A stretch of DNA of 46,686 bases, taken from positions 1 to 46,686 of the forward strand of contig CANJWH010000019.1 of the NCBI GenBank assembly GCA_947478465.1, written 5' to 3'. This document shows, one piece after another, positions 23,125-30,904 of this stretch. Position 1 is the stretch's first letter. Each line of letters starts with the position of its first letter. The translations under genes were made by a program, and so were the position numbers. Below the pieces are notes generated by a model, which saw only the letters and a program-made list of their open reading frames with translations, did no database searches and had not been told where the DNA came from. This stretch comes from Bacteroidota bacterium (GTDB lineage: Bacteria > Bacteroidota > Bacteroidia > SXHM01).

Positions 23125-24564
23125 TTAATCGTTAATTTCCAAACCTTGCATGTATGACTCTACTATGTATGTAGCGGTACCACCATCACTTTGGTATGCT
23201 TGAACAGTGTATGTGTGTGAGCCGGCAGGTGGATTAGGATCCATCCCTGTTATTGCCCAAGTCCAGCGCGCATCAAAGCCTGCTATTGTCCATGCTTCCA
23301 TAAAACCACCTGAAACAAATGTGGCACCATCTCTCATTATTCTGTATCCTATTAAATCTGCATAGCCTATTGTACTCATTGTTGCAGAAAGATAAACATT
23401 GTTACTTCCGGTTGTTGTAAGTGTAACTGCACAATCTGAATTTACCCAAGCACCGTCTGTTGCAGTTGACCAGTTTGAAGCATTGCTGTCATAAGCTGTG
23501 TGTTGGTTCACAGGTCCGGCCGGACCTGTTGGACCTTGTATACCTTGTGCTCCCTGAGCTCCTGCAGGACCTTGAGGACCTGTTGCTCCGTTTGCTCCAT
23601 TTGCTCCTGCATTACCTTGTGTACCAGTTGCTCCTGTTGGTCCTGTTGCTCCTACTGCTCCATTTTGTCCGTTTGTACCGTTTGTTCCAGGTACTCCCTG
23701 TAACCCCTGAAGTCCGGTTGGACCAGTTGGGCCTGTTGGACCCTGATTACCTTGTGGACCTTGTTGTCCTTGTGCGCCTGCAACTCCTTGTGGACCTTGA
23801 GGACCAACTTGTCCTTCAGGCCCAGTTGGACCGGTAACACCATTAACTCCGTTTGTTCCGTTAGCACCAGTGGGACCTTGAGCTCCTGTTGGACCTTGCG
23901 GACCTGCTGGTCCTTGTGGACCAGTTGCACCATCTTGACCATTCGTTCCATTTTGGCCGGGCAATCCTTGTGGACCTTGTGCTCCTGTCGGACCCTGTGC
24001 CCCATTACTTCCGGGCTGCCCTTGTGGACCTGTTGGACCAACTGCTCCGTTAGCTCCAACAACTCCCTGCGGTCCTGTTGGACCAGCAGCTCCTGTTGCT
24101 CCTGTTGCACCGTTAGCCCCATTAAGACCAGCTGGGCCAGGAGGGCCTTGCGTACCTGCTAAACCAGTTGGACCAGTTGCTCCTGGTGAACCATTTGCAC
24201 CCGCAGGTCCAGTTGGTCCTTGTAATCCGTTTATACCGGCAGGACCTGTTGGACCTTGCAATCCATTAACTCCTGCAGGACCTTGCGGACCTTGGGGACC
24301 AATTGCCTGAACCCAAACAGTTCCGTCAAAATACCAGAACTGATCAACATTAGTATCATATACCAAAAGTCCTGTTGCAGGATTTGGAATAAGCAACCTG
24401 TCAACAGTTGTCATTCGCGGTGCAAGAAATCCTTTGTCTGTTGCTGACAAATCAAGTATTGCACTTGGGTTTGGAGATATTGTTCCGACACCCATGTTGT
24501 CTTGGGCATTAGATAATAAACTACAACCAAGTACAATTGTAACTAATCCTAAACGTTTATTCAT
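23125..24564 (-). CDS. collagen-like exported protein B
   Basis: The product has 479 residues. An N-terminal export signal of about 21 residues (SNAQ) is followed by a short head domain shared with protein A (DNMGVGTISPNPSAILDL, then NPATGLLVYDTN and FWYFDGTVWVQAIG). An uninterrupted run of about 88 Gly-X-Y triplets follows, residues 89 to about 353, rich in GPQGP, GPTGP and GANGA. The C-terminal 125 residues form a distinct, Trp- and Tyr-rich beta-type domain. Collagen-like runs fold as triple helices, so a trimeric fibre is expected. It starts seven bases after protein A ends. VLGC near residue 14 could be a lipobox, but the SNA-Q cleavage is likelier. Confidence 0.88.
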   Translation of the reverse strand: MNKRLGLVTIVLGCSLLSNAQDNMGVGTISPNPSAILDLSATDKGFLAPRMTTVDRLLIPNPATGLLVYDTNVDQFWYFDGTVWVQAIGPQGPQGPAGVNGLQGPTGPAGINGLQGPTGPAGANGSPGATGPTGLAGTQGPPGPAGLNGANGATGATGAAGPTGPQGVVGANGAVGPTGPQGQPGSNGAQGPTGAQGPQGLPGQNGTNGQDGATGPQGPAGPQGPTGAQGPTGANGTNGVNGVTGPTGPEGQVGPQGPQGVAGAQGQQGPQGNQGPTGPTGPTGLQGLQGVPGTNGTNGQNGAVGATGPTGATGTQGNAGANGANGATGPQGPAGAQGAQGIQGPTGPAGPVNQHTAYDSNASNWSTATDGAWVNSDCAVTLTTTGSNNVYLSATMSTIGYADLIGYRIMRDGATFVSGGFMEAWTIAGFDARWTWAITGMDPNPPAGSHTYTVQAYQSDGGTATYIVESYMQGLEIND

Positions 24565-24571
24565 TGCTTAA

Positions 24572-26599
24572 TTATTTATTGTTATTGTTTTTATTTTTAT
24601 TCAATTCTTCCATAAGTAATTTCACAGTAGCTTCCAATTCTTTAATTCTATTTTCCTGTTCTTCAACTTTAATATCCAGTGCTTTTACACCTCCTATCAG
24701 CAATCCATCCATATCGGATAAGCCATAACCTTTGAAGTCAATGCCTGATTCATTATTCTCATCAGTTGAGTTTGCATTTAACAATTCAGAGTAAACTTCT
24801 GATGGTAAAGATTGAGCTTCAAAGCCAAGGTGAAGATCTTTACGATAAATATTTCCTGTCATATTACCCGCATTTGCTTTATCCCCTACTTCATTTTTAA
24901 ATCTGAATTTAATAGAGTTAATGTTTCTAATGTTTGAAAGACATATATTAAAATCTTCTTCACCAAGTTTAACAACTTCTTTTTTAATATTTATATCACT
25001 CCATCCGTTAAAACTTTGAGCATATAAAGGAACACCGTTTGTTCCGGGATTATCAATCATTCCTATACCACCATTGTTAAACTGAGAGATTTGAGATCCA
25101 TACATCCCAGGCCAGTGAAAACCAATTCCAGGTAAGTATAGTGATGGTCCGGGCCAAGGAATTTCAACCATTAGGTTAGAACTTCCAAATCCCTGACCAT
25201 ATCTGTCGTAAGATATTCTTTGTGTACCTGCAATCAAATCTAATTTGTAACCTGGTGCGCTTGTTCCTATACCTACTGCAGATCCGTTGTCATATATAAT
25301 ACTACAAACTGCAGATGATCCGTTTGATTTTACAACATAGTTAGCTGAACCGCATCCTACCGGGCCTGCAGGTCCTGTAGCACCTGTATTTCCTTGTGGA
25401 CCTTGGATTCCCTGCGCTCCTGCTGGGCCTTGTGGACCCTGAGCACCTGCTGGACCTTGAGCTCCTGTTGCTCCGGCAGGACCTTGAGGGCCTGTATTAC
25501 CTTGTGGACCCTGAGCTCCTGCTGGACCTTGAGCTCCAGTTGATCCTGTTAAACCAATTGGGCCTTGTGCACCTGTTGCGCCTGTTAAACCAATCGGACC
25601 TTGGGCGCCTGTTGCACCATCATTTCCGTTTGCACCTGTGGCGCCTGTATTTCCTATTGGACCCTGAGAGCCGGTTAATCCTTGCGGACCGGTTGCTCCA
25701 GTTAAACCTATCGGACCTTGAGCACCTGTTGCTCCGTCATTTCCGTTTGCACCCGTAGCGCCTGTATTTCCTATTGGACCTTGAGCACCTGTGGCTCCTG
25801 TATTTCCTGTTGGACCCTGAGCGCCTGTTAATCCTTGAGGACCGGTTGCACCTGTTAAACCAATTGGGCCTTGTGCGCCTGTTGCTCCATCATTTCCGTT
25901 TGCACCCGTGGCGCCTGTATTTCCTATTGGGCCCTGAGCACCTGTTAATCCTTGCGGACCGGTTGCGCCAGTTAAGCCTGTCGGACCTTGAGCACCTGTG
26001 GCTCCGTTTAATCCATTTGTTCCGGCTGCACCTGTAGGACCAGCAGGACCTTGAGGGCCTGTTGCTCCGTCTTGTCCGTCAACACCATTTATTCCGTTTG
26101 TTCCTGCCGCACCCGTAGGACCAGCAGGACCTTGTGGGCCTGTTGCTCCATCTTGTCCGTCAACACCATTTGTTCCGTTTGTTCCTGCCGCACCTGTAGG
26201 ACCAGCAGGACCTTGCGGGCCTGTTGCTCCATTTATTCCAGCTATTCCTTGAGGTCCTGTTGCTCCAACTAATCCGGTTGTTCCTGCTGGGCCTTGCGGA
26301 CCCTGTGGTCCAACTGGACCTATTGCCTGAACCCATTGGTTGATGCCGCCATCAAAATACCAAAAACTTTTATCATCTGTATTATAAATTAACAAACCAT
26401 CAGCAGGATTTGTTATGGCATCACGCTGTGTTGCCGTTAAACGTGGAGCAAGAAATCCTTTATCATCTGCCGTTAAATCAAGAATTGATGAAGGAGATGG
26501 AGCTAATGTTCCAATACCCATATTATCCTGAGCATTTGCAATGTTAACTGCTCCTGAAAAAATGATTAACACAAATGCAAGTTTGTAAATTTTTTTCAT
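24572..26599 (-). CDS. collagen-like exported protein A with S74 intramolecular chaperone
   Basis: The product has 675 residues. A signal peptide (ANAQ) and the same head domain as protein B are followed by about 107 uninterrupted Gly-X-Y triplets (residues 94-415), including three tandem copies of a 39-residue block. The C-terminal 260 residues resemble phage tail-spike ends and finish with an S74 / intramolecular-chaperone module: WSDINIKKE (candidate Ser534 and Lys539/540), [27 protein letters not shown], then a short coiled coil. In the family this module trimerises the fibre and is then cut off at the Ser. Whether it cleaves here is not known. It is the first gene of a four-gene operon, and a -7 box lies about 84 bases upstream. 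Confidence 0.88.
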   Translation of the reverse strand: MKKIYKLAFVLIIFSGAVNIANAQDNMGIGTLAPSPSSILDLTADDKGFLAPRLTATQRDAITNPADGLLIYNTDDKSFWYFDGGINQWVQAIGPVGPQGPQGPAGTTGLVGATGPQGIAGINGATGPQGPAGPTGAAGTNGTNGVDGQDGATGPQGPAGPTGAAGTNGINGVDGQDGATGPQGPAGPTGAAGTNGLNGATGAQGPTGLTGATGPQGLTGAQGPIGNTGATGANGNDGATGAQGPIGLTGATGPQGLTGAQGPTGNTGATGAQGPIGNTGATGANGNDGATGAQGPIGLTGATGPQGLTGSQGPIGNTGATGANGNDGATGAQGPIGLTGATGAQGPIGLTGSTGAQGPAGAQGPQGNTGPQGPAGATGAQGPAGAQGPQGPAGAQGIQGPQGNTGATGPAGPVGCGSANYVVKSNGSSAVCSIIYDNGSAVGIGTSAPGYKLDLIAGTQRISYDRYGQGFGSSNLMVEIPWPGPSLYLPGIGFHWPGMYGSQISQFNNGGIGMIDNPGTNGVPLYAQSFNGWSDINIKKEVVKLGEEDFNICLSNIRNINSIKFRFKNEVGDKANAGNMTGNIYRKDLHLGFEAQSLPSEVYSELLNANSTDENNESGIDFKGYGLSDMDGLLIGGVKALDIKVEEQENRIKELEATVKLLMEELNKNKNNNNK
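25561..26270 (-). repeat. nested in-frame repeats inside collagen-like gene A
   Basis: A landmark sequence (catttccgtttgcacc) recurs at 25621, 25738 and 25891, that is, at spacings of 117 and 153 bases (117 + 36). The unit encodes a 39-residue block starting [20 protein letters not shown]. Towards 26270 a second unit of 81 bases (27 residues, [19 protein letters not shown] and on) is repeated. All are multiples of three and keep the Gly-X-Y phase. Confidence 0.85.
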
Positions 26600-26682
26600 G
26601 CTTTCTTTGTTTTAGTAAATTTAAATTTTGTTGATGGTTCATCAAAAAAGAACGATTAATATATGTTTTTTTTTCGATAACG

Positions 26683-26690
26683 CAAATGTA
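26683..26690 (-). promoter_or_regulatory. -7 box of the collagen-like operon
   Basis: The minus strand reads TACATTTG, 83 bases upstream of the ATG at 26599, giving a leader of about 75 bases. No -33 element was identified. Confidence 0.45.
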
Positions 26691-26801
26691 TTAAAATATT
26701 TATCGAAAAAACATAACCATTTTAAAGTTTTAGACAAACGACCTGTTTATTACCTAAAAATAAGGAAGAACAAAATGTAAACTGAGCTGTTTAATTATCG
26801 T

Positions 26802-26809
26802 TAATTTTG
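26802..26809 (+). promoter_or_regulatory. -7 box of the metallophosphoesterase gene
   Basis: TAATTTTG lies 19 bases before the ATG at 26829, with no -33 TTG at the usual distance. Confidence 0.45.
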
Positions 26810-26828
26810 CCCGCCAATTTTTAATTTC

Positions 26829-28067
26829 ATGATACTTCTTCGCCTAACAATTCCAGTATTTTTAATACTGTTTATTGATTATTATTTTTTTCAATCTGTT
26901 AAAACTGCAACACGTGATTTTACAGAAGGTTTGAAAACCGGCATATTCTGGTCTTACTGGATTTTTGCTGTTTTCAGTATTTCATTTATATTACTGATGA
27001 TGACAATGCCACAAACTTTTTTGCCTAAATTTTTAAGAATTTACATAATCAGTGTGATCATGATTATCATTATGTCAAAAGTGATTGGTTCACTGTTTCT
27101 AGTAATTGAAGACATTACCCGCTTTTTAAAATGGGGTTTTCTGAAATTAGGCTTTTTTGCTGACAGTGGTTTCTCAGGTTCGCGAGCAAAGTTTGTAAGT
27201 CAGGTTGGAATTATTATCAGCTTCATTCCATTCACTTCGTTTATTTATGGCATGGTAAAAACCGGCTTTGATTATAAAGTAAGAACAGTAAAACTTTTGC
27301 TGCCCAACCTTCCTGATGTTTTTAACGGCTATAAAATTGCTCAGCTCTCAGACATTCATTCAGGAAGTTTTAGCAACGGAAATGCACTGAAAAAGGCTGT
27401 TGGATTATTGTTAGAACAGGAACCTGACATGATTTTTTTTACCGGTGATCTTGTAAACAACCGCTCTGATGAAGCTGAGAATTTCATTTCAGAGTTATCA
27501 GAAGTAAAAGCAAAAGATGGAGTTTACTCTGTGTTGGGCAATCATGATTACGGTGATTATGTTCCATGGGATAGTAAAGAAGCTAAAGAAGCAAATCTTC
27601 AACAGTTGGTTGATATCCATGCACGACTTGGCTGGAAATTACTGCGTAACCAAAATCACATTTTTGAAAAAAACGGTGCTCAGCTTGCCATTATTGGTGT
27701 TGAGAACTGGGGTGGCGCTATGCGTTTCCCTAAACACGGTGATCTGAATTTAGCTAAAAAAGGTGTTGAACACCTTCCTGTAAAACTGCTGCTGTCACAC
27801 GATCCATCACACTGGGATGCAAAAGTGCGTCCCGAACATCCGGATATTGATGTTACCTTTTCGGGCCACACTCACGGTTTTCAGTTTGGCATTGAGATAC
27901 CGGGCTTTAAATGGAGCCCTGTGCAGTATGTTTACAAGCAATGGGCCGGACTTTATGAAGAAGGCACTCAAAAACTGTATGTAAACCGCGGACTTGGTTT
28001 TCTGGGCTATTTAGGCAGGGTTGGTATTCTGCCGGAGATTACGGTGTTTGAGTTGAGTAATAAATAA
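26829..28067 (+). CDS. membrane-anchored metallophosphoesterase (YaeI/YkuE-like)
   Basis: The product has 412 residues. The N-terminal 150 residues contain about four transmembrane helices. The catalytic domain then carries all five calcineurin-like motifs: LSDIHSG, FTGDLVNN, LGNHDYGDY, LLSHDPSHWD and SGHTHGFQFG. These residues bind two metal ions. YkuE- and YaeI-type relatives act on UDP-sugar lipids or unknown phosphate esters, and the substrate here is unknown. The gene converges with the nucleoid-associated protein gene, with six bases between the stops. Confidence 0.92.
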   Translation: MILLRLTIPVFLILFIDYYFFQSVKTATRDFTEGLKTGIFWSYWIFAVFSISFILLMMTMPQTFLPKFLRIYIISVIMIIIMSKVIGSLFLVIEDITRFLKWGFLKLGFFADSGFSGSRAKFVSQVGIIISFIPFTSFIYGMVKTGFDYKVRTVKLLLPNLPDVFNGYKIAQLSDIHSGSFSNGNALKKAVGLLLEQEPDMIFFTGDLVNNRSDEAENFISELSEVKAKDGVYSVLGNHDYGDYVPWDSKEAKEANLQQLVDIHARLGWKLLRNQNHIFEKNGAQLAIIGVENWGGAMRFPKHGDLNLAKKGVEHLPVKLLLSHDPSHWDAKVRPEHPDIDVTFSGHTHGFQFGIEIPGFKWSPVQYVYKQWAGLYEEGTQKLYVNRGLGFLGYLGRVGILPEITVFELSNK

Positions 28068-28073
28068 TTACTG

Positions 28074-29120
28074 CTATAACTCCTGCTCAAAATAAATCTT
28101 GTAATACTTGCGTCCGTCATTTTCAACGCCCTGCTGAATAAGGCTGCGATCGCCATGAATATAGACGTGGAAATTCTTATCGAGCTTCAAGACGCTTTTA
28201 AAAACCTTTGCCTGCTTTTTCACCGCCTGTGGTGAAATCTCAAAACTGTCGTCCAGTTCAATGGCGTTGTTTTCGCGGTAATTATTATCAAAGTCGCGGA
28301 ATGATTTAATGAGGCTCTGGTCTTTAAACACTTCTTCTTCAAACTCGGCTTTATCAAAGTTATCGTGGGTTTTAAAATAGGCAACCGAGCGGTTGAGCAA
28401 ATCAATTCTGTCGGCTTTGCTTACATCAAACTCCTGCGCAATCTGTTTGGTAACAAAGTTTTTGGCAATGCCCATAAACTGATTGGTTTGATGAAACTCA
28501 TTGTTAATGGGTTTCACTTTCAGGAAATCATCTTTCCAGTATTGCGCCTCGGCCGCTTTATTTGCGGTGTCAATAATCAGCAGCTTGTAGCCGTTATCTT
28601 TATCGGTGTTGAAGATAAGGCAGCCTTTGTCAATGCCTTTCAGTTCAAAGCCCATGTCGTGGGTGATGGTGAAATGCTTTTCGCTGCTTTTCATTTTAAT
28701 AAAAGGCACATCGGTTTCGGATTTAAAAATGCCGATGGCATTAACGGTTTCGTTGTCGAGCACAATGTTACTGAGGCAGGCAATATTCAGTTCGCCTTCT
28801 TTTATTTTGGGATGCGTGCTTTGCTCGTACAGCAACTTCGCAATACTTTGCGAATGCTCCACAAACTTTTTGGGATTGGCAAAAAGTTCGGCAACGGTGC
28901 TGTACACTTCATTCATATCCAGTTGCACGGAATGAGAGAAGGAATAAAACTCCTCCACCTTTATGGTTTGCAGAAAATAGGCAAGCAGGTAATCAATACT
29001 GTCGTCATTGATTTCGGTGGCAGCGGTGGAGAGTGTTACATTCTCGTCACGTTGCTTGTTGCCTACGTGGTGGGTAATTAATTGGTCAAGATTTGCTTGG
29101 GTAAAATCGGCTGAAGACAT
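28074..29120 (-). CDS. nucleoid-associated protein (NdpA / YejK family)
   Basis: The 348-residue protein matches the NA37/YejK nucleoid-associated family, seen in the N-terminal AITHHVGNK-like segment (LITHHVGNKQRDE), the CLIFNTDKDNGYKLLIIDT block and the C-terminal KVFKSVLKLDKNFHVYIHG. In Gammaproteobacteria the member YejK associates with the nucleoid and topoisomerase IV. In Bacteroidota the family is widespread but unstudied. It stands alone, followed upstream by a 24-base perfect palindrome. Confidence 0.88.
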   Translation of the reverse strand: MSSADFTQANLDQLITHHVGNKQRDENVTLSTAATEINDDSIDYLLAYFLQTIKVEEFYSFSHSVQLDMNEVYSTVAELFANPKKFVEHSQSIAKLLYEQSTHPKIKEGELNIACLSNIVLDNETVNAIGIFKSETDVPFIKMKSSEKHFTITHDMGFELKGIDKGCLIFNTDKDNGYKLLIIDTANKAAEAQYWKDDFLKVKPINNEFHQTNQFMGIAKNFVTKQIAQEFDVSKADRIDLLNRSVAYFKTHDNFDKAEFEEEVFKDQSLIKSFRDFDNNYRENNAIELDDSFEISPQAVKKQAKVFKSVLKLDKNFHVYIHGDRSLIQQGVENDGRKYYKIYFEQEL

Positions 29121-29159
29121 AAAGATGATAATTAGAAGGCAGCTAAACTAAGGAATATT

Positions 29160-29219
29160 GTCACTTCGAGCGTAGTCGAGAAGCCATAATTAAAACTTCT
29201 CGACTACGCTCGAAGTGAC
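29160..29219. repeat. perfect 24-base palindrome (TTCGAGCGTAGTCGA type)
   Basis: The arm 29160-29183 begins gtcacttcgagcgtagtcga, and its exact reverse complement is at 29196-29219, around a 12-base loop. The sequence closely resembles a dispersed intergenic palindrome common in Bacteroidota genomes (known from general familiarity, not checked here). It lies between the nucleoid-associated gene and the PPK2 gene, where it could act as a transcript end or a REP-like element. Confidence 0.9.
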
Positions 29220-29253
29220 ACACACTTCATCACAAATACGCAATGACGGGAAT

Positions 29254-30006
29254 TTACTTCGCAGCTTTAAGCCCGGGAAATTTCATTTTAAAACTTTCGA
29301 GCGTTTCCACTATTTTTTTGGCAATAAGGTATTCTTTATACCAGTTCTGATCGGAGGGAATAATGAACCAGGGCGTGTGTTCCGAGCAATGTTCAAAGGC
29401 ACCCTCATAGGCTTTCATATAGTCGTTCCAGTATTGGCGCTCTTTAATATCGTTCTCGTTGTACTTCCACATTTTGGTTTTGTCGCTCATGCGTTCCTGC
29501 AGGCGCAGTAGTTGTTCTTCTTTAGAAACGTGCAAGTAAAACTTGAGCACGGTTACTCCGGAATCGCTGAGCAGTTTTTCGAAATTACTGATGTGCTGAT
29601 AGCGCTGCTTTATTACAGCATCACTTACCCAGCCATGAACGCGCTGCACCACCACATCCTCATAATGCGAGCGGTTGAACACAGTAATCATACCATGCTC
29701 AGGTGTATGCTGATGTATGCGCCAGAGAAAATCGTGTTTCAGCTCGGTTTCGGTGGGCGCTTTAAAGGGAATAACTCGGCAACCCATAGGATTTACAGCA
29801 TCAAAAACATTTCGGATTGCACCGTCTTTGCCTGAACTATCCATGCCCTGCAGAACAATGAGCAGCGCATGTTTGCTTTCGGCATACATGAGGTTTTGCA
29901 GCTCTTCAATTTTGAATTTCAGTTTTTGAATTTCTTTTTTGGTGTGCTCTTTATTAAACTTTTTAGGAGCGGTTGTGGGAATGCTGTTGAGTTTAATTTT
30001 TGTCAT
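29254..30006 (-). CDS. polyphosphate kinase 2 family protein
   Basis: The 250-residue, cytoplasmic protein is the one-domain PPK2 type. The Walker A is GMDSSGKDG at residues 54-62, followed by GCRVIPFKAPT and the family motif FNRSHYEDVVVQRVHGWV, then MSDKTKMWKYNENDIKER and a final WYKEYLIAKKIVETLE. The enzyme uses polyphosphate to phosphorylate nucleoside mono- or diphosphates, or the reverse. The NRSHYEDV variant is typical of class III members that act on both, but the class is an inference. A Bacteroidota-type repeat region separates it from a small ORF upstream. Confidence 0.92.
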   Translation of the reverse strand: MTKIKLNSIPTTAPKKFNKEHTKKEIQKLKFKIEELQNLMYAESKHALLIVLQGMDSSGKDGAIRNVFDAVNPMGCRVIPFKAPTETELKHDFLWRIHQHTPEHGMITVFNRSHYEDVVVQRVHGWVSDAVIKQRYQHISNFEKLLSDSGVTVLKFYLHVSKEEQLLRLQERMSDKTKMWKYNENDIKERQYWNDYMKAYEGAFEHCSEHTPWFIIPSDQNWYKEYLIAKKIVETLESFKMKFPGLKAAK

Positions 30007-30028
30007 GGTATTAATAGTATAGATTGAA

Positions 30029-30135
30029 TTTCTTTGCGTTCTCTGCGGGCTGCTTCTCTGCGTTCTTTGCGTTTAAATAGTGTTGGGATTTTTTATCGCA
30101 AAGTGCGCAAAGTAAAAAACGCAAAGTGCGCAAAG
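30029..30135. repeat. cgcaaag / ctttgcg repeat cluster
   Basis: The 16-base unit cgcaaagtgcgcaaag occurs at 30097-30112 and again at 30120-30135. The left part (around 30029-30072) holds the inverted counterpart, tctctgcgttctttgcgttt. A hairpin could form between the two blocks. The pattern resembles dispersed repeats of the phylum. Confidence 0.75.
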
Positions 30136-30176
30136 GCCAACAAAATTAAGACAAACACAAAGCTAAGTATTTGTAT

Positions 30177-30272
30177 TTACCCTCGTGCAAACATAACAAA
30201 CATGGCTATTAAACCAATGCTTATTACTGCTACAGCCAGTATTTTAGCGGGTGATAGTTTGGGGCCTTTCAT
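30177..30272 (-). CDS. candidate 31-residue single-helix membrane protein
   Basis: The ATG on the minus strand is at 30272 and the TAA at 30177. The translation has a positively charged N-terminus (MKGPKLSPAK), then a continuous hydrophobic stretch of about 19 residues (ILAVAVISIGLIAMFVMFA) and a final Arg-Gly. This is the layout of small bitopic membrane proteins, with Nin-Cout or the reverse topology. The opposite strand also has an ORF here, but it lacks this clean pattern. An upstream CACCTTTG is one base off a -7 box. No homology can be claimed. Confidence 0.5.
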   Translation of the reverse strand: MKGPKLSPAKILAVAVISIGLIAMFVMFARG

Positions 30273-30438
30273 AATTGCGTTACTGTTTTTAGTAAGCAAC
30301 AAAGGTGGTGTTATCAGTAATGTTACTTCTTACACAATTTTCAATAAAAGTTATATCATTCACACTTAAAGAAAAACACACCCTTTAACAAACAATAAAA
30401 CTAACAATATTCGATTCATAAGCAGAAAACGAAAAATG

Positions 30439-30446
30439 TATATTTG
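30439..30446 (+). promoter_or_regulatory. -7 box of the EamA-like gene
   Basis: TATATTTG, 13 bases before the ATG at 30460. Confidence 0.45.
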
Positions 30447-30459
30447 AGAAAAAAACATC

Positions 30460-30807
30460 ATGAAAGAAACCCTCCTCCTCACAGGCGCAATCATCGCCAA
30501 CGTACTCACCAACATCGGCTTTAAATACTCGGCACTGAACGAACTGGTGCCCGTAAAAAAATGGAGCTGGCTGGCAGTAGGTCTGGTGTTTGGATTAATT
30601 AACTCGGTACTGTTTACTGAGTCGCTGCGCTTTGTATCGTTGCAGGTAGCCAGCACCGTATTCTTTGCGCTAACTATTGTGGGGCTTTACTTAGTATCGG
30701 TATTTTGGTTCAATGAACCCATAACGCTGCTGCGCCTTGCCGGTGCGGTGGTGGTTATTGTTGGGGTTATTATGATGTCGATGCCGGAGAGTTTAATTCC
30801 AAGGTAG
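30460..30807 (+). CDS. EamA/SMR-type half-size transporter
   Basis: The 115-residue protein has four transmembrane helices and is rich in Val, Leu and Gly. It has the size and helix pattern of small multidrug-resistance-type proteins and half EamA transporters (5-helix plus 5-helix in the full size). The segments INSVLFTESLRFVSLQVAST and LAGAVVVIVGVIMMS match EamA repeat ends. It should work as a dimer, and the substrate is unknown. The gene converges with the membrane-protein gene that ends at 30903, and an imperfect palindrome separates them. Confidence 0.8.
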   Translation: MKETLLLTGAIIANVLTNIGFKYSALNELVPVKKWSWLAVGLVFGLINSVLFTESLRFVSLQVASTVFFALTIVGLYLVSVFWFNEPITLLRLAGAVVVIVGVIMMSMPESLIPR

Positions 30808-30812
30808 CAACA

Positions 30813-30904
30813 AATTTGTCAATTTGATAATTAGTCAATTTGTCAATGTTAGTGATTGCGTTTGCATGAATTGACTCATTGACAAATTGAGTCATTGACA
30901 AATT
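30813..30904. repeat. imperfect palindrome between convergent genes (aatttgtcaat type)
   Basis: Copies of the motifs attgac and aatttgtcaat occur in direct and inverted orientation over about 90 bases. The two 35-base ends are largely inverted copies of each other. The element overlaps the last codons of the minus-strand gene and may be a bidirectional terminator or a mobile repeat. Confidence 0.7.

Noticed and set aside
23460..26272. Several plus-strand Cys/Leu/Trp-rich frames opposite the collagen-like genes
   Set aside because: They arise by reading the Gly-X-Y repeats backwards; Gly and Pro codons on one strand give Cys, Leu, Trp and Ser patterns on the other.
23500..26300. Regular short repeats that look like a CRISPR array at first glance
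   Set aside because: The repeats have no constant repeat plus unique spacer structure and they encode in-frame Gly-X-Y triplets. No cas genes are near.
20690..26599. Phage remnant, suggested by S74 and DUF2190-like domains
   Set aside because: There are no terminase, portal, capsid, integrase or lysis genes, all four proteins have export signals, and the layout is a normal operon.
30034..30369. 111-residue plus-strand frame in the 30 kb spacer
   Set aside because: Most of it is the translated ctttgcg repeat. The hydrophobic stretch mirrors the small minus-strand ORF, which is the better candidate.
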